Shown: positions 47,273 through 56,844, counted from the stretch's first letter. The stretch is 64,000 nt of DNA from an uncultured Hyphomonadaceae bacterium (GCA_913058335.1 CAJXPX010000001.1:308618-372617), one strand, 5' to 3'. The notes: a model not told the origin generated them from the letters alone. Program-made: numbers and translations.

Positions 47273-47306
47273 TAAAAAAGCCTAGCGACTGGGAGGTCAC
47301 TAGGCC
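47273..47306 (-). terminator. Intrinsic terminator directly upstream of mutL
   Basis: On the minus strand GCCTAG-T-GAC-CTCCCA-GTC-G-CTAGGC, with one T-G pair, is followed by TTTTTT and then by the mutL ATG. It ends the lspA-DUF3035 transcript. Because it fills the mutL leader, it may also attenuate mutL. Confidence 0.82.
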
Positions 47307-47335
47307 AGATTACGCAACAGGTTAAGCTGTGGACA

Positions 47336-47878
47336 CTACAGTCCCGGCAATTTGGGCCCGCCAGGACGTTTGGAAATCTCGACCTGTCCACCTCCAGTGG
47401 CGGCGTTGATGGATTCAAGACGCTGAGCCTCATTCTCTGAATCGAGGGGAACAATTTCGCCTTTATCATTGACCAATTGTCCATCTTTCCAGAACATAAT
47501 ACGATCGGCAAAGCCTTTTGATTTGCGCTCAACAGAATTCTCTCCATCGATTTTCAGGCGGATTTCCTGATCTGCGCGGCTCACATTGGCTTGGCTCATC
47601 AAAATAGATTCGCCTTCACTTGGCTCAGCAGAATCAATATCGCCGATAAGCGCTTCTCTCGCAGCGCGCTGTGAGTAATTATCGTCTGCCGAACTTTCGC
47701 CGACACGGGGTGGACGAAGGTTATATTCCGGCGGGATAACCAAAGGCGCTTTGGTCAGAATATTAAATTCGTTCGGCGTATCCTTGCGAAGACCGAGGGC
47801 TTTCGACGTTGAAGTACACCCCACCAAAAAGGCCGAAGCGGTCGTTACGAGAATAATCGGGGCAAAAATGCGGCGCAT
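47336..47878 (-). CDS. DUF3035 family outer-membrane-type lipoprotein
   Basis: A 180-residue lipoprotein. The signal peptide and lipobox are FAPIILVTTASAFLVGCTST, with Cys at about residue 21. LGLRKDTPNEFNILTKAPLV and IPPEYNLRPPRVGE are the family core, reminiscent of BamF-type proteins of the alphaproteobacterial Bam complex. The C-terminus is low-complexity and ends in Pro/Gly. It lies downstream of lspA, the peptidase that would process it, and a terminator follows. A role in outer-membrane biogenesis is plausible but inferred. Confidence 0.85.
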   Translation of the reverse strand: MRRIFAPIILVTTASAFLVGCTSTSKALGLRKDTPNEFNILTKAPLVIPPEYNLRPPRVGESSADDNYSQRAAREALIGDIDSAEPSEGESILMSQANVSRADQEIRLKIDGENSVERKSKGFADRIMFWKDGQLVNDKGEIVPLDSENEAQRLESINAATGGGQVEISKRPGGPKLPGL

Positions 47879-47950
47879 AATGTCCGTCCTTCATCAAAAT
47901 TTTTTTATCGCTTTAACGCCTAAGAACCCACGCGCCAAGTGACCAAAGGT

Positions 47951-48517
47951 TTATTTCTCAGTTTTCAGGTTATCCCGGGTTAGAAACGCGCCGACAAAAA
48001 GCATAACAACGCCGACCGTAATCGCGCTGTCGGCGATATTGAAGGCATAATTGAACCCGATATCACTGAAATCAATAAAATCAGTCACGGCGCCGAAGAA
48101 TAGACGATCAATCCCGTTCCCAATCGCGCCGCCTATCACTAACCCCAACCCCCACTGAGATACCTTATCGCGCGTCTGTCCCAACACCCAAAATAAAAGC
48201 CCGCTCATGCCCAGAGCAAAAATCGTCAATAGCCAGCGCTTTATGGACGAATCACCTTGTAGCAATCCCCAGCTTATTCCCTGATTGCAGACGAGAGAAA
48301 AATCCATAATGGGACTCAAATCATAGGCAACATCAGGCTTTGGGTTGATCTCACAAATATTGAGCGGTTTTTCAAAAAACTGGATAATCAGATATTTCGT
48401 TAACTGGTCGAAAAAAATGATGACAACCGGCAGTAATATACCAAAGCGCAGCCAGATTTGCTTACGATTAGGAGCCGGCTGGTCTTCAGAGGCTGGGTTG
48501 GATGTTTTTTCAGTCAT
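47951..48517 (-). CDS. lspA: Lipoprotein signal peptidase (signal peptidase II)
   Basis: A 188-residue membrane aspartyl peptidase from ATG 48517 (MTEKTSNPASEDQPAPNRKQ); an upstream in-frame start at 48553 is possible. Four membrane helices are visible. The two catalytic aspartates are in GGAIGNGIDRLFFGAVTDFI and FNYAFNIADSAITVGVVML. It cleaves prolipoproteins after lipid attachment. The N-terminal 30 residues are an extra charged tail. The downstream DUF3035 lipoprotein is a likely substrate and operon partner. Confidence 0.95.
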   Translation of the reverse strand: MTEKTSNPASEDQPAPNRKQIWLRFGILLPVVIIFFDQLTKYLIIQFFEKPLNICEINPKPDVAYDLSPIMDFSLVCNQGISWGLLQGDSSIKRWLLTIFALGMSGLLFWVLGQTRDKVSQWGLGLVIGGAIGNGIDRLFFGAVTDFIDFSDIGFNYAFNIADSAITVGVVMLFVGAFLTRDNLKTEK

Positions 48518-48676
48518 GGCGGCGCGATTGCCACGAAACTGCGCTTTTGGCAATCACCGACAAAAATATAAGAATTAGTCCCTGCTTTCGTCTGTAATTG
48601 TAACCAATCTTTCATTGGCGAAGCGCGATGAAGTCGTTAGACAGTTTTCAAAGATAAACCGATAAACGGCTATTCG

Positions 48677-48691
48677 GGCCGATTTTCGGCC
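48677..48691 (+). promoter_or_regulatory. Hairpin in the autotransporter leader
   Basis: GGCCGA-TTT-TCGGCC lies about 18 bases ahead of the preferred autotransporter ATG. It is a stable 6-base-pair stem near the translation start and could limit ribosome access. Confidence 0.35.
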
Positions 48692-48708
48692 AGAACGGGA
48701 CTTTGCTC

Positions 48709-51700
48709 ATGCCATTATTTCACCCCTTCGCAATGAAGACTGCCTCACGCTATCTCGGCGGTGCATGTAGCGCGGCGATTATTTTGGGATGGGGATCTCT
48801 TGCTTTTGCACAGGTAAATATTGAAGATGACCGGACAGAAGCGGTCGATACAGCCACAGCCGCAGATGATGGTGGACCAAGCGATGTGACGATTACGTCA
48901 GATGGCAGTGTCGTCGTCGAAGATACTGGCCCTGCCGTCACCGTTAACTCCAACAACGCCCTGATCAATCAAGGCGAGATTCGAATCTCCGATGTGGATG
49001 ACGCGACCGGTGTCTCTTTACGGGGCGGAGCCGATAGGAGTTTCACGAATAGCGGAGCGATTACCGTAAATGAAGACTTCTCCTCTGAAGACACCAATGA
49101 CGACGGAGTCGCTGACAGTCCTCGCGCGCAAGGCTCTGGCCGCACAGGCATACTCATCTCAGGGGCCTCTCCTTTTGAAGGCGATGTCACATTGGAGGCT
49201 AATTCGACGATTAATGTTGAAGGTAATGATAGCTTCGGTGTCAATGTGACAGACAATATGATGACGGCGTCTTTAAACGGAAACCTCTCCAATGAAGGCC
49301 AGATTTCAGTGATCGGAAATAACAGCGCCGGCGTCAATGTTGCGGGGAATGTTACCGGTAACATCATAAATGCCGGCTCTGTGTCTGCTACAGGCGAAGG
49401 CTCAAATGCTTATAACATTTCCGGCGATGTCCAAGGCGGCTTCGTCAATTCCGGCTCTCTTGGATCAAATGGTTTTCGCATTACCAATCGCCCTAATTTC
49501 GGCGGAGTTGGTTTAGGCCGCGAAGACCTCACAGCAGATAATCTTGAAGATGCCGGTTCTTCACTTGCCGTGTCAGGCAGTATTTCAGGGGGCATCCATC
49601 TGGATCTTGTACAAGAACCGATTCTTGATGAAGACGACAATGAGACTGGAGAGTTTCAGACAGTTCAAACCTCAAACGTATCTCAATTCGGCAGCGCCCC
49701 TGCAATTCTAATTGATGGTAACGGCGTGCCTATTTCCATTGGCCGTGTCAGCGCTGTAACAGATCCGGCAGACGAGAATTTCGATGAATCACTTCAATTT
49801 GCTTTCGTCAATGAGGGTAATATAAACTCTCAAGGTGTCTTCGACGATTTCGACGCCACTGTTATTTCTATCAATGACGCCGAACTTCAGGGCGGCTTAA
49901 GCAATACAGGCAATATGACTGTTTCGGCATTCACTGGAACGGGCTTGAATGATGTTCCCGGCGTTTCTGCCGGTGATGGCTACGCTCGAGTTATTGTTTT
50001 AGGTAACGGCGCACTTGTAGAACGTATCAACAATACGGGCGTCATTAGCGCGACAGCTTCTGAACCCATAGATGAAATCTATGCTGACCAAGCCAATCCG
50101 CTCACCAACACAGTGAATTTGCGCGCCACAGCGATAGATATTTCTGCTGCCGCCACCACTGGGTCTTTATATAATAGAGGCTCGATTGCAGCAGTTTTGG
50201 TTGGTCGTTCCGGCGAAGCCTTTGCCATTCGCGATGCTTCTGGCACCTTATCAAACGTGACGAATGAAGGTTTGATTTCCGCCACCGGTCAAACCTCAGA
50301 CCCGACAGACGCCGCCGCGCTCGATTTCACCCTCGTTGCGCTTGATGCGTCTGCCAACACAACCGGTTTCACCTATACGCAGCAGCTACGTGAAGATGAC
50401 GATCCGGATGACGACATCGATCCGATCGATCCGCGAACTGTCGGAGATATCCGGCTTGGATCAGGAAATGACCTTGTCGTAGCTTCAGCCGGATCGATCA
50501 CAGGTGATATTAATTTTGGCAGCGGGCAAGACACGCTCACCCTGTCCGGCGGCTCTACTTACACAGGCCTCATAGAATCAGCCGGGGAAGTGACCCTGAA
50601 TGTGTCAGAAGACAGTACGCTGGCTTTAACTGAAGGACAGCCTCTCTCGGTCGCAAATGCAACCTTTGACGGAACGTCTGCTTTTCTCCCGACTTTGAAT
50701 GGGACGACAGGCAGCGCGTCCACTCTTAATGCCAGCGGAACGGTTAGCTTCGGCGAAGGGGTCACAATTTTGCCGCGATTTAACACTATCACAAATAGCG
50801 TCAGCCAAGAATTCACTCTTGCTGACGCCGCGCTCCTAAACATTACCGAAGAAACGCTAAATTCACTTAATAGCGGAATCAGCGAGGCCCAACCTTTCCT
50901 CTATGATTTCGATTATAGTCTGGACGGCGACAATACGTTGATTGTGACAGTTGATCTTCGCGATCCAAATCTTTCTATTGAGCAGGGCGGTTTGGGACTG
51001 GACTCCGTACAAGCCGCGGCTTTCGCTCCTGCACTCGAAGCATTCACCTCAAATTCAGAGCTTGGGACAGCAATTGCGAATATTACAAACGGAGCGGATT
51101 TCAATCGGGCTTATAATCAGCTTCTGCCTGAATTTTCCGCCGCCGCCCGCGAATTTGTCCTCGCTAATGTGGACGGTGCCACCGGCGCTGTCGGATCGCA
51201 TCTCGATACAGCCAGACGCTCTCCGGATAAACCGGGCGGCGCGTGGATTCAGGAATTTGCTTATTTTGCAGACCGGGATTTGGCTGGGCTCTCTGAACAA
51301 TATCGCGGCGAAGGCTTTGGATTTACCGGCGGTTTAGATACCGCTTGGGGGCCTTTCCATGCAGTTGGCGTGAATTTCGGTTTTGCTAGCACAGAAATTG
51401 AAGATGTCGTCGGTCAGGATGAACCGCTGGATGTGATTACCCTGCAAACCGGTCTATATGCCGGATACGCGCAAGCCATTGGCAGCGGCGAACTTGGCGT
51501 CGAGCTTTACGCGGGCGGCGGATATAACAAATTTGAGCAAGAACGGCGCGTCTTTATCAATAATTTCTTTGGCAACGCCTCTGCCGATTATAGTGGCTAT
51601 CACATTAATGGCTCAGCCCGTTTCGGCTATGACCTGCCATTATCCAGTAAATATTGGATGCGTCCGGCGGTTTCTTTCGATTATCTTCGCCTCAGTGAAG

Positions 51701-52077
51701 ACGGTTATACGGAAGAAGGCACAGAAGGCGTCGCCCTAGACGTAAGCGGCCGAACCACAGACCGCGCGTCTGCTGCAGCAACTCTGAATTTCGGAGCCCG
51801 TTTTCAAGGCAAGCGAACATGGATTCGTCCGTCCGTTCGGTTTGGTTACCGCTACGCCTTCCTTAATGACCCAGCTCTGACGGAGTTTGGATTCGCCGGG
51901 CTGGACGGTCAGCGCGCAACTCTGGATTCCTTTGGTTTCCCGGATAGTGGCTTTCTCGTCGGTTTCTCTGTCGCAGCTGGATCAGAATACTCTTCCATCG
52001 GCTTTGATCTAGATAGTGATATCCGGGACGGATTTATCCGTCATACAGGCCGCGTTGTTATTCGCCTGTTATTCTAA
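48709..52077 (+). CDS. Autotransporter with beta-helical passenger (type V secretion)
   Basis: A protein of about 1120 residues. The Sec signal peptide (ASRYLGGACSAAIILGWGSL then AFA) probably ends near residue 36. The passenger carries about ten copies of an N-x-G-x-I-type repeat, such as LINQGEI, FTNSGAITV, LSNEGQISVIG, INNTGVISATA and VTNEGLISATG, forming a beta-helix. An acidic loop (REDDDPDDDIDPIDP) and SGNDLVV/SGQDTLTLSG repeats follow. From about residue 850 comes the 12-strand autotransporter barrel, ending HTGRVVIRLLF with the required terminal Phe. The start could also be ATG 48733. Surface adhesion is the likely role. glnE follows 11 bases later. Confidence 0.92.
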   Translation: MPLFHPFAMKTASRYLGGACSAAIILGWGSLAFAQVNIEDDRTEAVDTATAADDGGPSDVTITSDGSVVVEDTGPAVTVNSNNALINQGEIRISDVDDATGVSLRGGADRSFTNSGAITVNEDFSSEDTNDDGVADSPRAQGSGRTGILISGASPFEGDVTLEANSTINVEGNDSFGVNVTDNMMTASLNGNLSNEGQISVIGNNSAGVNVAGNVTGNIINAGSVSATGEGSNAYNISGDVQGGFVNSGSLGSNGFRITNRPNFGGVGLGREDLTADNLEDAGSSLAVSGSISGGIHLDLVQEPILDEDDNETGEFQTVQTSNVSQFGSAPAILIDGNGVPISIGRVSAVTDPADENFDESLQFAFVNEGNINSQGVFDDFDATVISINDAELQGGLSNTGNMTVSAFTGTGLNDVPGVSAGDGYARVIVLGNGALVERINNTGVISATASEPIDEIYADQANPLTNTVNLRATAIDISAAATTGSLYNRGSIAAVLVGRSGEAFAIRDASGTLSNVTNEGLISATGQTSDPTDAAALDFTLVALDASANTTGFTYTQQLREDDDPDDDIDPIDPRTVGDIRLGSGNDLVVASAGSITGDINFGSGQDTLTLSGGSTYTGLIESAGEVTLNVSEDSTLALTEGQPLSVANATFDGTSAFLPTLNGTTGSASTLNASGTVSFGEGVTILPRFNTITNSVSQEFTLADAALLNITEETLNSLNSGISEAQPFLYDFDYSLDGDNTLIVTVDLRDPNLSIEQGGLGLDSVQAAAFAPALEAFTSNSELGTAIANITNGADFNRAYNQLLPEFSAAAREFVLANVDGATGAVGSHLDTARRSPDKPGGAWIQEFAYFADRDLAGLSEQYRGEGFGFTGGLDTAWGPFHAVGVNFGFASTEIEDVVGQDEPLDVITLQTGLYAGYAQAIGSGELGVELYAGGGYNKFEQERRVFINNFFGNASADYSGYHINGSARFGYDLPLSSKYWMRPAVSFDYLRLSEDGYTEEGTEGVALDVSGRTTDRASAAATLNFGARFQGKRTWIRPSVRFGYRYAFLNDPALTEFGFAGLDGQRATLDSFGFPDSGFLVGFSVAAGSEYSSIGFDLDSDIRDGFIRHTGRVVIRLLF

Positions 52078-52088
52078 GACAGTTTTCC

Positions 52089-54680
52089 GTGGAGCGTTTG
52101 CGTCATAGTCCCTACCTTTCGGGATTATGGGACAAGCTGGGCGAGCCCACGGAAACTCTCGACACCCTGACGTCTCTGGCGCAAAGCGCCAGCAACTCCG
52201 AAGACCTTCAAATCCTTAAAGATCGCTTTGCTCTTCGCTGGGCAATAGACAGTCTAAGCGGCGAGATTGACTTTGACGCGTTAGGAAAATTTCAAAGCCG
52301 ATTTGCGGATGCCACAATAGACGCGGCCCTTCGGCTTGCTTGGAAAGATACTGCCAAACGGTTCAAATTAAAATCCGAGGAACCAAAAGGATTATTCATT
52401 CTTGGACTGGGAAAACTGGGCGGAGACGACCTCAACTTCTCCTCCGATATTGACCTTATTGGGTTTTACGATTCTGCCGTCCTACCCGTCCCTGAAAACA
52501 AGGGGCAGAACTTTGTTGTAAATCACTGCCTGAAGGGGCTGACGCAGATTCTATTTCCAAGGAACGCGCCGCAGCATATCTGGCGCGTGGACTGGCGCCT
52601 TCGCCCCGAGAGCTCTGGCTCCGGCCTCGCCTTGTCGACCTTCAAAGCCGAAAAATTCTATTTTTTCCGGGCCCTGCCTTGGCATCGGCTTGCCTTGATG
52701 AAAGCCCGGATTGTCGCAGGGGACAAAGAGGTAGGTAACACTTTTATTGAGAGCCTCGCCCCTTTCATCTGGCGACAAAATCTTGACTTCCGCGCGCTGG
52801 ACGATCTCGCAGAACTTAAAACGCGTATCAACACGGAGCATCCAGGATTGGCGCAGGAAAGACGCGCCGTTGCCCCTATCACCAAAGATGCGAGCGGATT
52901 TAATTTGAAACTCGGTGCAGGCGGAATTCGCGAGATTGAATTTCTCGCAAATGCGCGACAGCTTGTCTGGGGAGGTAAACAGGCTGAACTCCAAACCACC
53001 AATACCCGCCAAGCCCTGCAGGAACTGGCCGCCTTGAATCACCTTAGTCAGGAAGAAGCTGATACTCTTTGCGCGCATTATGCGACTTTGCGGTATATTG
53101 AAAACGCGGTTCAGATGAGGCTGAATGAGCAAACACATATAATTCCAGACACAGAAGAAGAGCAGACAGCTCTGGTGGCCTTGTTAGAATACTCTAGCTT
53201 CGCGGAGCTAAATATAGAAGTTTTTGGAATTAGAACCTTTGTAAATGAGAAGTTTAAAAAACTTTTTGAGGCAGAGACTGCCACCGAGCCAACACCAAGT
53301 ACAACCTATCAAACGGAATTGAGCGCTGTCGGACAAGGCATAGCCGAGAGCTGGCTTGCCGGATTTGACGATCACGGTTTGCCGCAATCCCTAAAGGGGC
53401 GCTACCGAGGCCTTGGAAAGCGCCTTTTAGATCGGGTTGTCCTGAGTATTGCGGATACAAACCTAGCCTTGAGCCGTGTAGACGCGTTTTTACGCTCTAT
53501 TTCCCGGTCTGCTCAATATTTCGACCTTTTGGAACGGCATGAGGGCTTGCTGGATACCCTCATCACACCTTTGCTGCACTCCCCGCATATGACCTCTATT
53601 CTGGAACAATCTCCGCATATTATAGATGTGTTCCTGACGCCCCAACAATCATTGGAAGAGAATGCCCAAACGGTTCTTGCAGAACCGGATTACGGCTTAC
53701 GCCTTGATCGGCTGAGGCGTTTTGTGAACGAACATATATTTGAATATTATCACGGGTTTATGGAGAAGTCGGACACGCTGGAACAGTTACAAAAGAACCT
53801 GACCTCCTTGGCGCAAATCACATTGGAAACTTCCATCACAATAGTGAAAGATGAACTGGAACTCGACCAGTTGGATATGATGGTCTTGGGCCTTGGTAAA
53901 ATGGGCACCTCTACCATGGCGCCGAAATCTGATCTGGACCTGATCTTTATATTTAGCGACGAGACAGATAGCGAACTTGCCTCGCAAATTGTTCGGCGCC
54001 TTCGCACGACTTTAACCACGCCGCTCAAAGAAGGCATTGCTTATGAGCTGGATATGCGCCTTCGCCCCTCTGGGAGAAGCGGCCCGCCTGGCGTGAAATT
54101 CAGTAGTTTTAAAGCCCATCACCTCGAGCGCGCTCATACTTGGGAACATATTGCTTTGGCTCATGCGAGGGTGGTTGCCGGAAATGAGGCATTGGGACGC
54201 GAAGTTTCCGAGCTATGCCAAAATATCCTAACCAAACCGAGAAACGAGACACAATTCCTGCAAGACGCGCGGGTCATGTGGCAAAGAATAGACGAACAAC
54301 GTATCATTCGGACGCCGCATGATCATTTCAATGCAAAACTCCGCCCCGGCGGTTTAATGCAAGCCCAATATATTCAGGCCTGCCGCAAAGTCCTTGGCCA
54401 ATCCAGCAGTCCTCAATTAGATGATGCAATTAAATTCTGGCAGTATCAGCAAGTCTGGGAACGATTGCTCGGCCTTAAACTGGAGTCCTTTGACAGAGTA
54501 GCCGAACGGTTTAAACTCGGCGTCTTCAAAGTGGCAGGACAAAGTCTAACACCATCTGACTATGCGGCCCGCAGCGAAGTTCACGCGGAATGCGTTCTGC
54601 GCGCTATGGACAACTTATTTGACGGTGCGCCGCCCCCGGAAAACGAAGATAGCCAAGCTGTACGTTGGCAATCGACTTAA
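52089..54680 (+). CDS. glnE: Bifunctional glutamine synthetase adenylyltransferase/deadenylase
   Basis: An 863-residue enzyme that adds and removes AMP on glutamine synthetase in response to PII. It has two nucleotidyltransferase domains: GLGKLGGDDLNFSSDIDLIG at about residues 106-125 (deadenylase half) and LGLGKMGTSTMAPKSDLDLI at about 598-617 (adenylase half). Each has the G-S-x10-D-x-D pattern and a downstream DWRLRPESSGSG/DMRLRPSGRSG motif. It is shorter than E. coli GlnE (946), mostly at the N-terminus. The start is GTG at 52089. No ribosome binding site is obvious, and the gene may depend on read-through from the autotransporter. Confidence 0.95.
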   Translation: MERLRHSPYLSGLWDKLGEPTETLDTLTSLAQSASNSEDLQILKDRFALRWAIDSLSGEIDFDALGKFQSRFADATIDAALRLAWKDTAKRFKLKSEEPKGLFILGLGKLGGDDLNFSSDIDLIGFYDSAVLPVPENKGQNFVVNHCLKGLTQILFPRNAPQHIWRVDWRLRPESSGSGLALSTFKAEKFYFFRALPWHRLALMKARIVAGDKEVGNTFIESLAPFIWRQNLDFRALDDLAELKTRINTEHPGLAQERRAVAPITKDASGFNLKLGAGGIREIEFLANARQLVWGGKQAELQTTNTRQALQELAALNHLSQEEADTLCAHYATLRYIENAVQMRLNEQTHIIPDTEEEQTALVALLEYSSFAELNIEVFGIRTFVNEKFKKLFEAETATEPTPSTTYQTELSAVGQGIAESWLAGFDDHGLPQSLKGRYRGLGKRLLDRVVLSIADTNLALSRVDAFLRSISRSAQYFDLLERHEGLLDTLITPLLHSPHMTSILEQSPHIIDVFLTPQQSLEENAQTVLAEPDYGLRLDRLRRFVNEHIFEYYHGFMEKSDTLEQLQKNLTSLAQITLETSITIVKDELELDQLDMMVLGLGKMGTSTMAPKSDLDLIFIFSDETDSELASQIVRRLRTTLTTPLKEGIAYELDMRLRPSGRSGPPGVKFSSFKAHHLERAHTWEHIALAHARVVAGNEALGREVSELCQNILTKPRNETQFLQDARVMWQRIDEQRIIRTPHDHFNAKLRPGGLMQAQYIQACRKVLGQSSSPQLDDAIKFWQYQQVWERLLGLKLESFDRVAERFKLGVFKVAGQSLTPSDYAARSEVHAECVLRAMDNLFDGAPPPENEDSQAVRWQST

Positions 54681-54720
54681 TACACAAGTCAGTTGCAAAA
54701 CCGCTTGCCAGATTGGCCAG

Positions 54721-54790
54721 AGACTCCATAGTGAGTCTGATTCACCGAATGTTCTGATAGAAATCCCAGACTAAAATTCCAGACTAAAAT
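54721..54790 (+). repeat. Hairpin and 12-base direct repeat upstream of parE
   Basis: AGACTC-CATAGT-GAGTCT (54721-54738) is a 6-base-pair hairpin. It is followed by two copies of CCAGACTAAAAT (54766-54777 and 54779-54790) at 13-base spacing, ending 2 bases before the parE ATG. The direct repeat occupies the place of the ribosome binding site, which is otherwise not visible. Confidence 0.6.
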
Positions 54791-54792
54791 CT

Positions 54793-56793
54793 ATGAGCGA
54801 CTCCAAAGACGATTCCCTGTTTGACGGCAAACAAGATGCCGCCAGTAAAAACTACTCCGCTAAAGACATTCAAGTTTTGGAGGGGCTGGAACCTGTACGC
54901 CTACGGCCGGGCATGTATATTGGCGGGACAGATGACCGGGCGCTGCATCACCTTTTTGCCGAAGTCATTGACAACTCGATGGACGAAGCTGTTGCCGGTC
55001 ACGCCACACGGATTGAGGTTGAACTCGAAGCCGACGGTTATTTGTCAATTTCCGATAATGGCCGCGGCATTCCTGTTGATCCCCACCCAAAATATCCCAA
55101 AAAATCTGCGCTCGAAGTCATTATGACTGAGCTACACTCGGGCGGAAAATTTTCCTCCAAAGCCTATGAAACCTCGGGCGGTCTTCACGGCGTTGGTGTC
55201 TCTGTGGTTAACGCCTTGTCCGACCACCTTGAAGTCGAGGTAGCAAGAGAAAAGAAACTCTACCGCATGACGTTCCGCCGCGGCAAACCGGATGGCAAGA
55301 TAGAAAACCTCGGCACAATCAATAATCGCCGCGGCACAAAAGTGCGTTTTCATCCCGACCCCGAAATTTTTGGCGCGAAAGCACAGTTCAAGGCCCCTCG
55401 CCTTTTCCGTATGGCGCGGGCAAAAGCCTATCTCGAACCCGGAGTCGAAATTCGCTGGAAATGCGCAGAAGAGCTGGTCAAACAAACAGACGATATAGAA
55501 GCCGAAGCCGTCTTCCATTTCCCCGGCGGTCTCGCAGATTTCCTCTCTGAAACCATTGGGAGTAAAGCCACGATTACGTCAGAGCTTTTCGCCGGGCGAT
55601 CCAAAAAAGTTGGCGGGCACGGACGCGTCGAATGGGCGATTACCTGGAGCCCGGAAGGGTTCGGCGAAGCCGACAGCTTTATCCGCTCCTATTGTAACAC
55701 CGTTCCCACCCCCGAAGGTGGGACCCATGTCGCAGGCCTGCGCGCCGCCATCACCAAAGGCCTGCGCGCTTATGCCGATATTGCAGGTATGGGTAAAAAG
55801 TTTAGCCATGTGCAGCCGGATGACGTCATGTTTGGCGCCGGGGCGCTCGTCTCTGTGTTTATTTCCGATCCGGATTTCGTTGGCCAGACTAAGGATAGGC
55901 TTTCCAGTTCAGAAGCAACGAAACTCGTTGAGAGCGCCGTACGTGACCCGTTCGACCACTGGCTTGCCAGCTCACCGAAAGACGCAAACTCACTTATTGA
56001 GTGGGCCATTGAGCGCGCGGATGAACGCGTCAAACGGCGCAAAGCCCGTGACGTCAAACGCAAATCTGCCACCAAAAAACTTCGCCTCCCCGGAAAGCTT
56101 GCAGATTGCTCAAACAAAGGATCAGACGACACGGAGATTTTCATCGTCGAGGGTGATTCTGCGGGCGGCTCAGCCAAACAAGCCCGTAACCGCAAAACAC
56201 AAGCCATTCTGCCACTAAAAGGTAAAATCCTGAACGTCGAATCCGCGACAATGGATAAAATTCAGCGAAACTCTGAAATCAATGATCTCTGCGTTGCGCT
56301 CGGCGTCGGTCTTGGGAAAAAGTTTGATACCGATGATCTGCGTTATGAGCGCGTCGTTATCATGACCGATGCGGATGTGGACGGCGCGCATATTGCGGCG
56401 CTGCTCATCACTTTCTTTTATCGCTACACACCCGGCCTTATCGAAGAAGGACGCCTGTTTATGGCGATGCCGCCGCTTTATAAACTAAGCGCAGGCGGGA
56501 CGACTGTTTACGCCATTGATGACGCTGACCGCGAAGAGCTGATGCGCACCGTTTTCAAAGGTAAAAGCAAAGTCGATATTGGGCGATTTAAAGGCCTTGG
56601 CGAGATGAATCCGAACCAGTTAAAATCCACCACAATGGACCCAAGCACCCGGACCCTCGCTCGTATCACAATCGACCCAAGCGCGCTCCCGACAACAGAA
56701 GCCCTCGTCGAAACCCTGATGGGCAAACGCGCCGATTTGCGCTTTCAATATATTCAGGACCACGCCCAATTTATCGAGGAAGTGGACGTTTAG
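54793..56793 (+). CDS. parE: DNA topoisomerase IV subunit B
   Basis: A 666-residue type IIA topoisomerase ATPase subunit. LRPGMYIGGTDDRALHHLFA, EVIDNSMDEAV and ISDNGRGIPVD are the GHKL ATPase motifs; GGLHGVGVSVVNALSDHLEV is the lid. The TOPRIM domain has FIVEGDSAGGSAKQARNRKT and MTDADVDGAHIAALLITFFY. The short C-terminus and the HHLFAEVIDNS wording point to ParE rather than GyrB. It decatenates chromosomes with ParC, which is not in the window. The unusual repeat-filled leader is described separately. Confidence 0.95.
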   Translation: MSDSKDDSLFDGKQDAASKNYSAKDIQVLEGLEPVRLRPGMYIGGTDDRALHHLFAEVIDNSMDEAVAGHATRIEVELEADGYLSISDNGRGIPVDPHPKYPKKSALEVIMTELHSGGKFSSKAYETSGGLHGVGVSVVNALSDHLEVEVAREKKLYRMTFRRGKPDGKIENLGTINNRRGTKVRFHPDPEIFGAKAQFKAPRLFRMARAKAYLEPGVEIRWKCAEELVKQTDDIEAEAVFHFPGGLADFLSETIGSKATITSELFAGRSKKVGGHGRVEWAITWSPEGFGEADSFIRSYCNTVPTPEGGTHVAGLRAAITKGLRAYADIAGMGKKFSHVQPDDVMFGAGALVSVFISDPDFVGQTKDRLSSSEATKLVESAVRDPFDHWLASSPKDANSLIEWAIERADERVKRRKARDVKRKSATKKLRLPGKLADCSNKGSDDTEIFIVEGDSAGGSAKQARNRKTQAILPLKGKILNVESATMDKIQRNSEINDLCVALGVGLGKKFDTDDLRYERVVIMTDADVDGAHIAALLITFFYRYTPGLIEEGRLFMAMPPLYKLSAGGTTVYAIDDADREELMRTVFKGKSKVDIGRFKGLGEMNPNQLKSTTMDPSTRTLARITIDPSALPTTEALVETLMGKRADLRFQYIQDHAQFIEEVDV

Positions 56794-56823
56794 TCCTAAT
56801 TACGGAAATTGTTAATTTTGGGT

Positions 56824-56836
56824 GGGCGGCACGCCC
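56824..56836 (-). terminator. Possible terminator between convergent parE and GFA genes
   Basis: GGGCG-GCA-CGCCC is a short GC-rich hairpin in the 51-base gap between convergent genes. On the minus strand it is followed by ACCCAAAATT rather than a clean T-run, so the call is weak. Confidence 0.3.
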
Positions 56837-56844
56837 CTCCGAAG

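Noticed and set aside
52551-53138. 195-codon open frame antisense to glnE
   Set aside because: It lies wholly inside a strongly supported gene, has no ribosome binding site and no recognisable protein motifs; it is a reverse-strand shadow.
55556-56218. 220-codon frame overlapping parE in another frame
   Set aside because: parE motifs run unbroken across it; the alternative product is Pro/Ser/Arg-rich noise.
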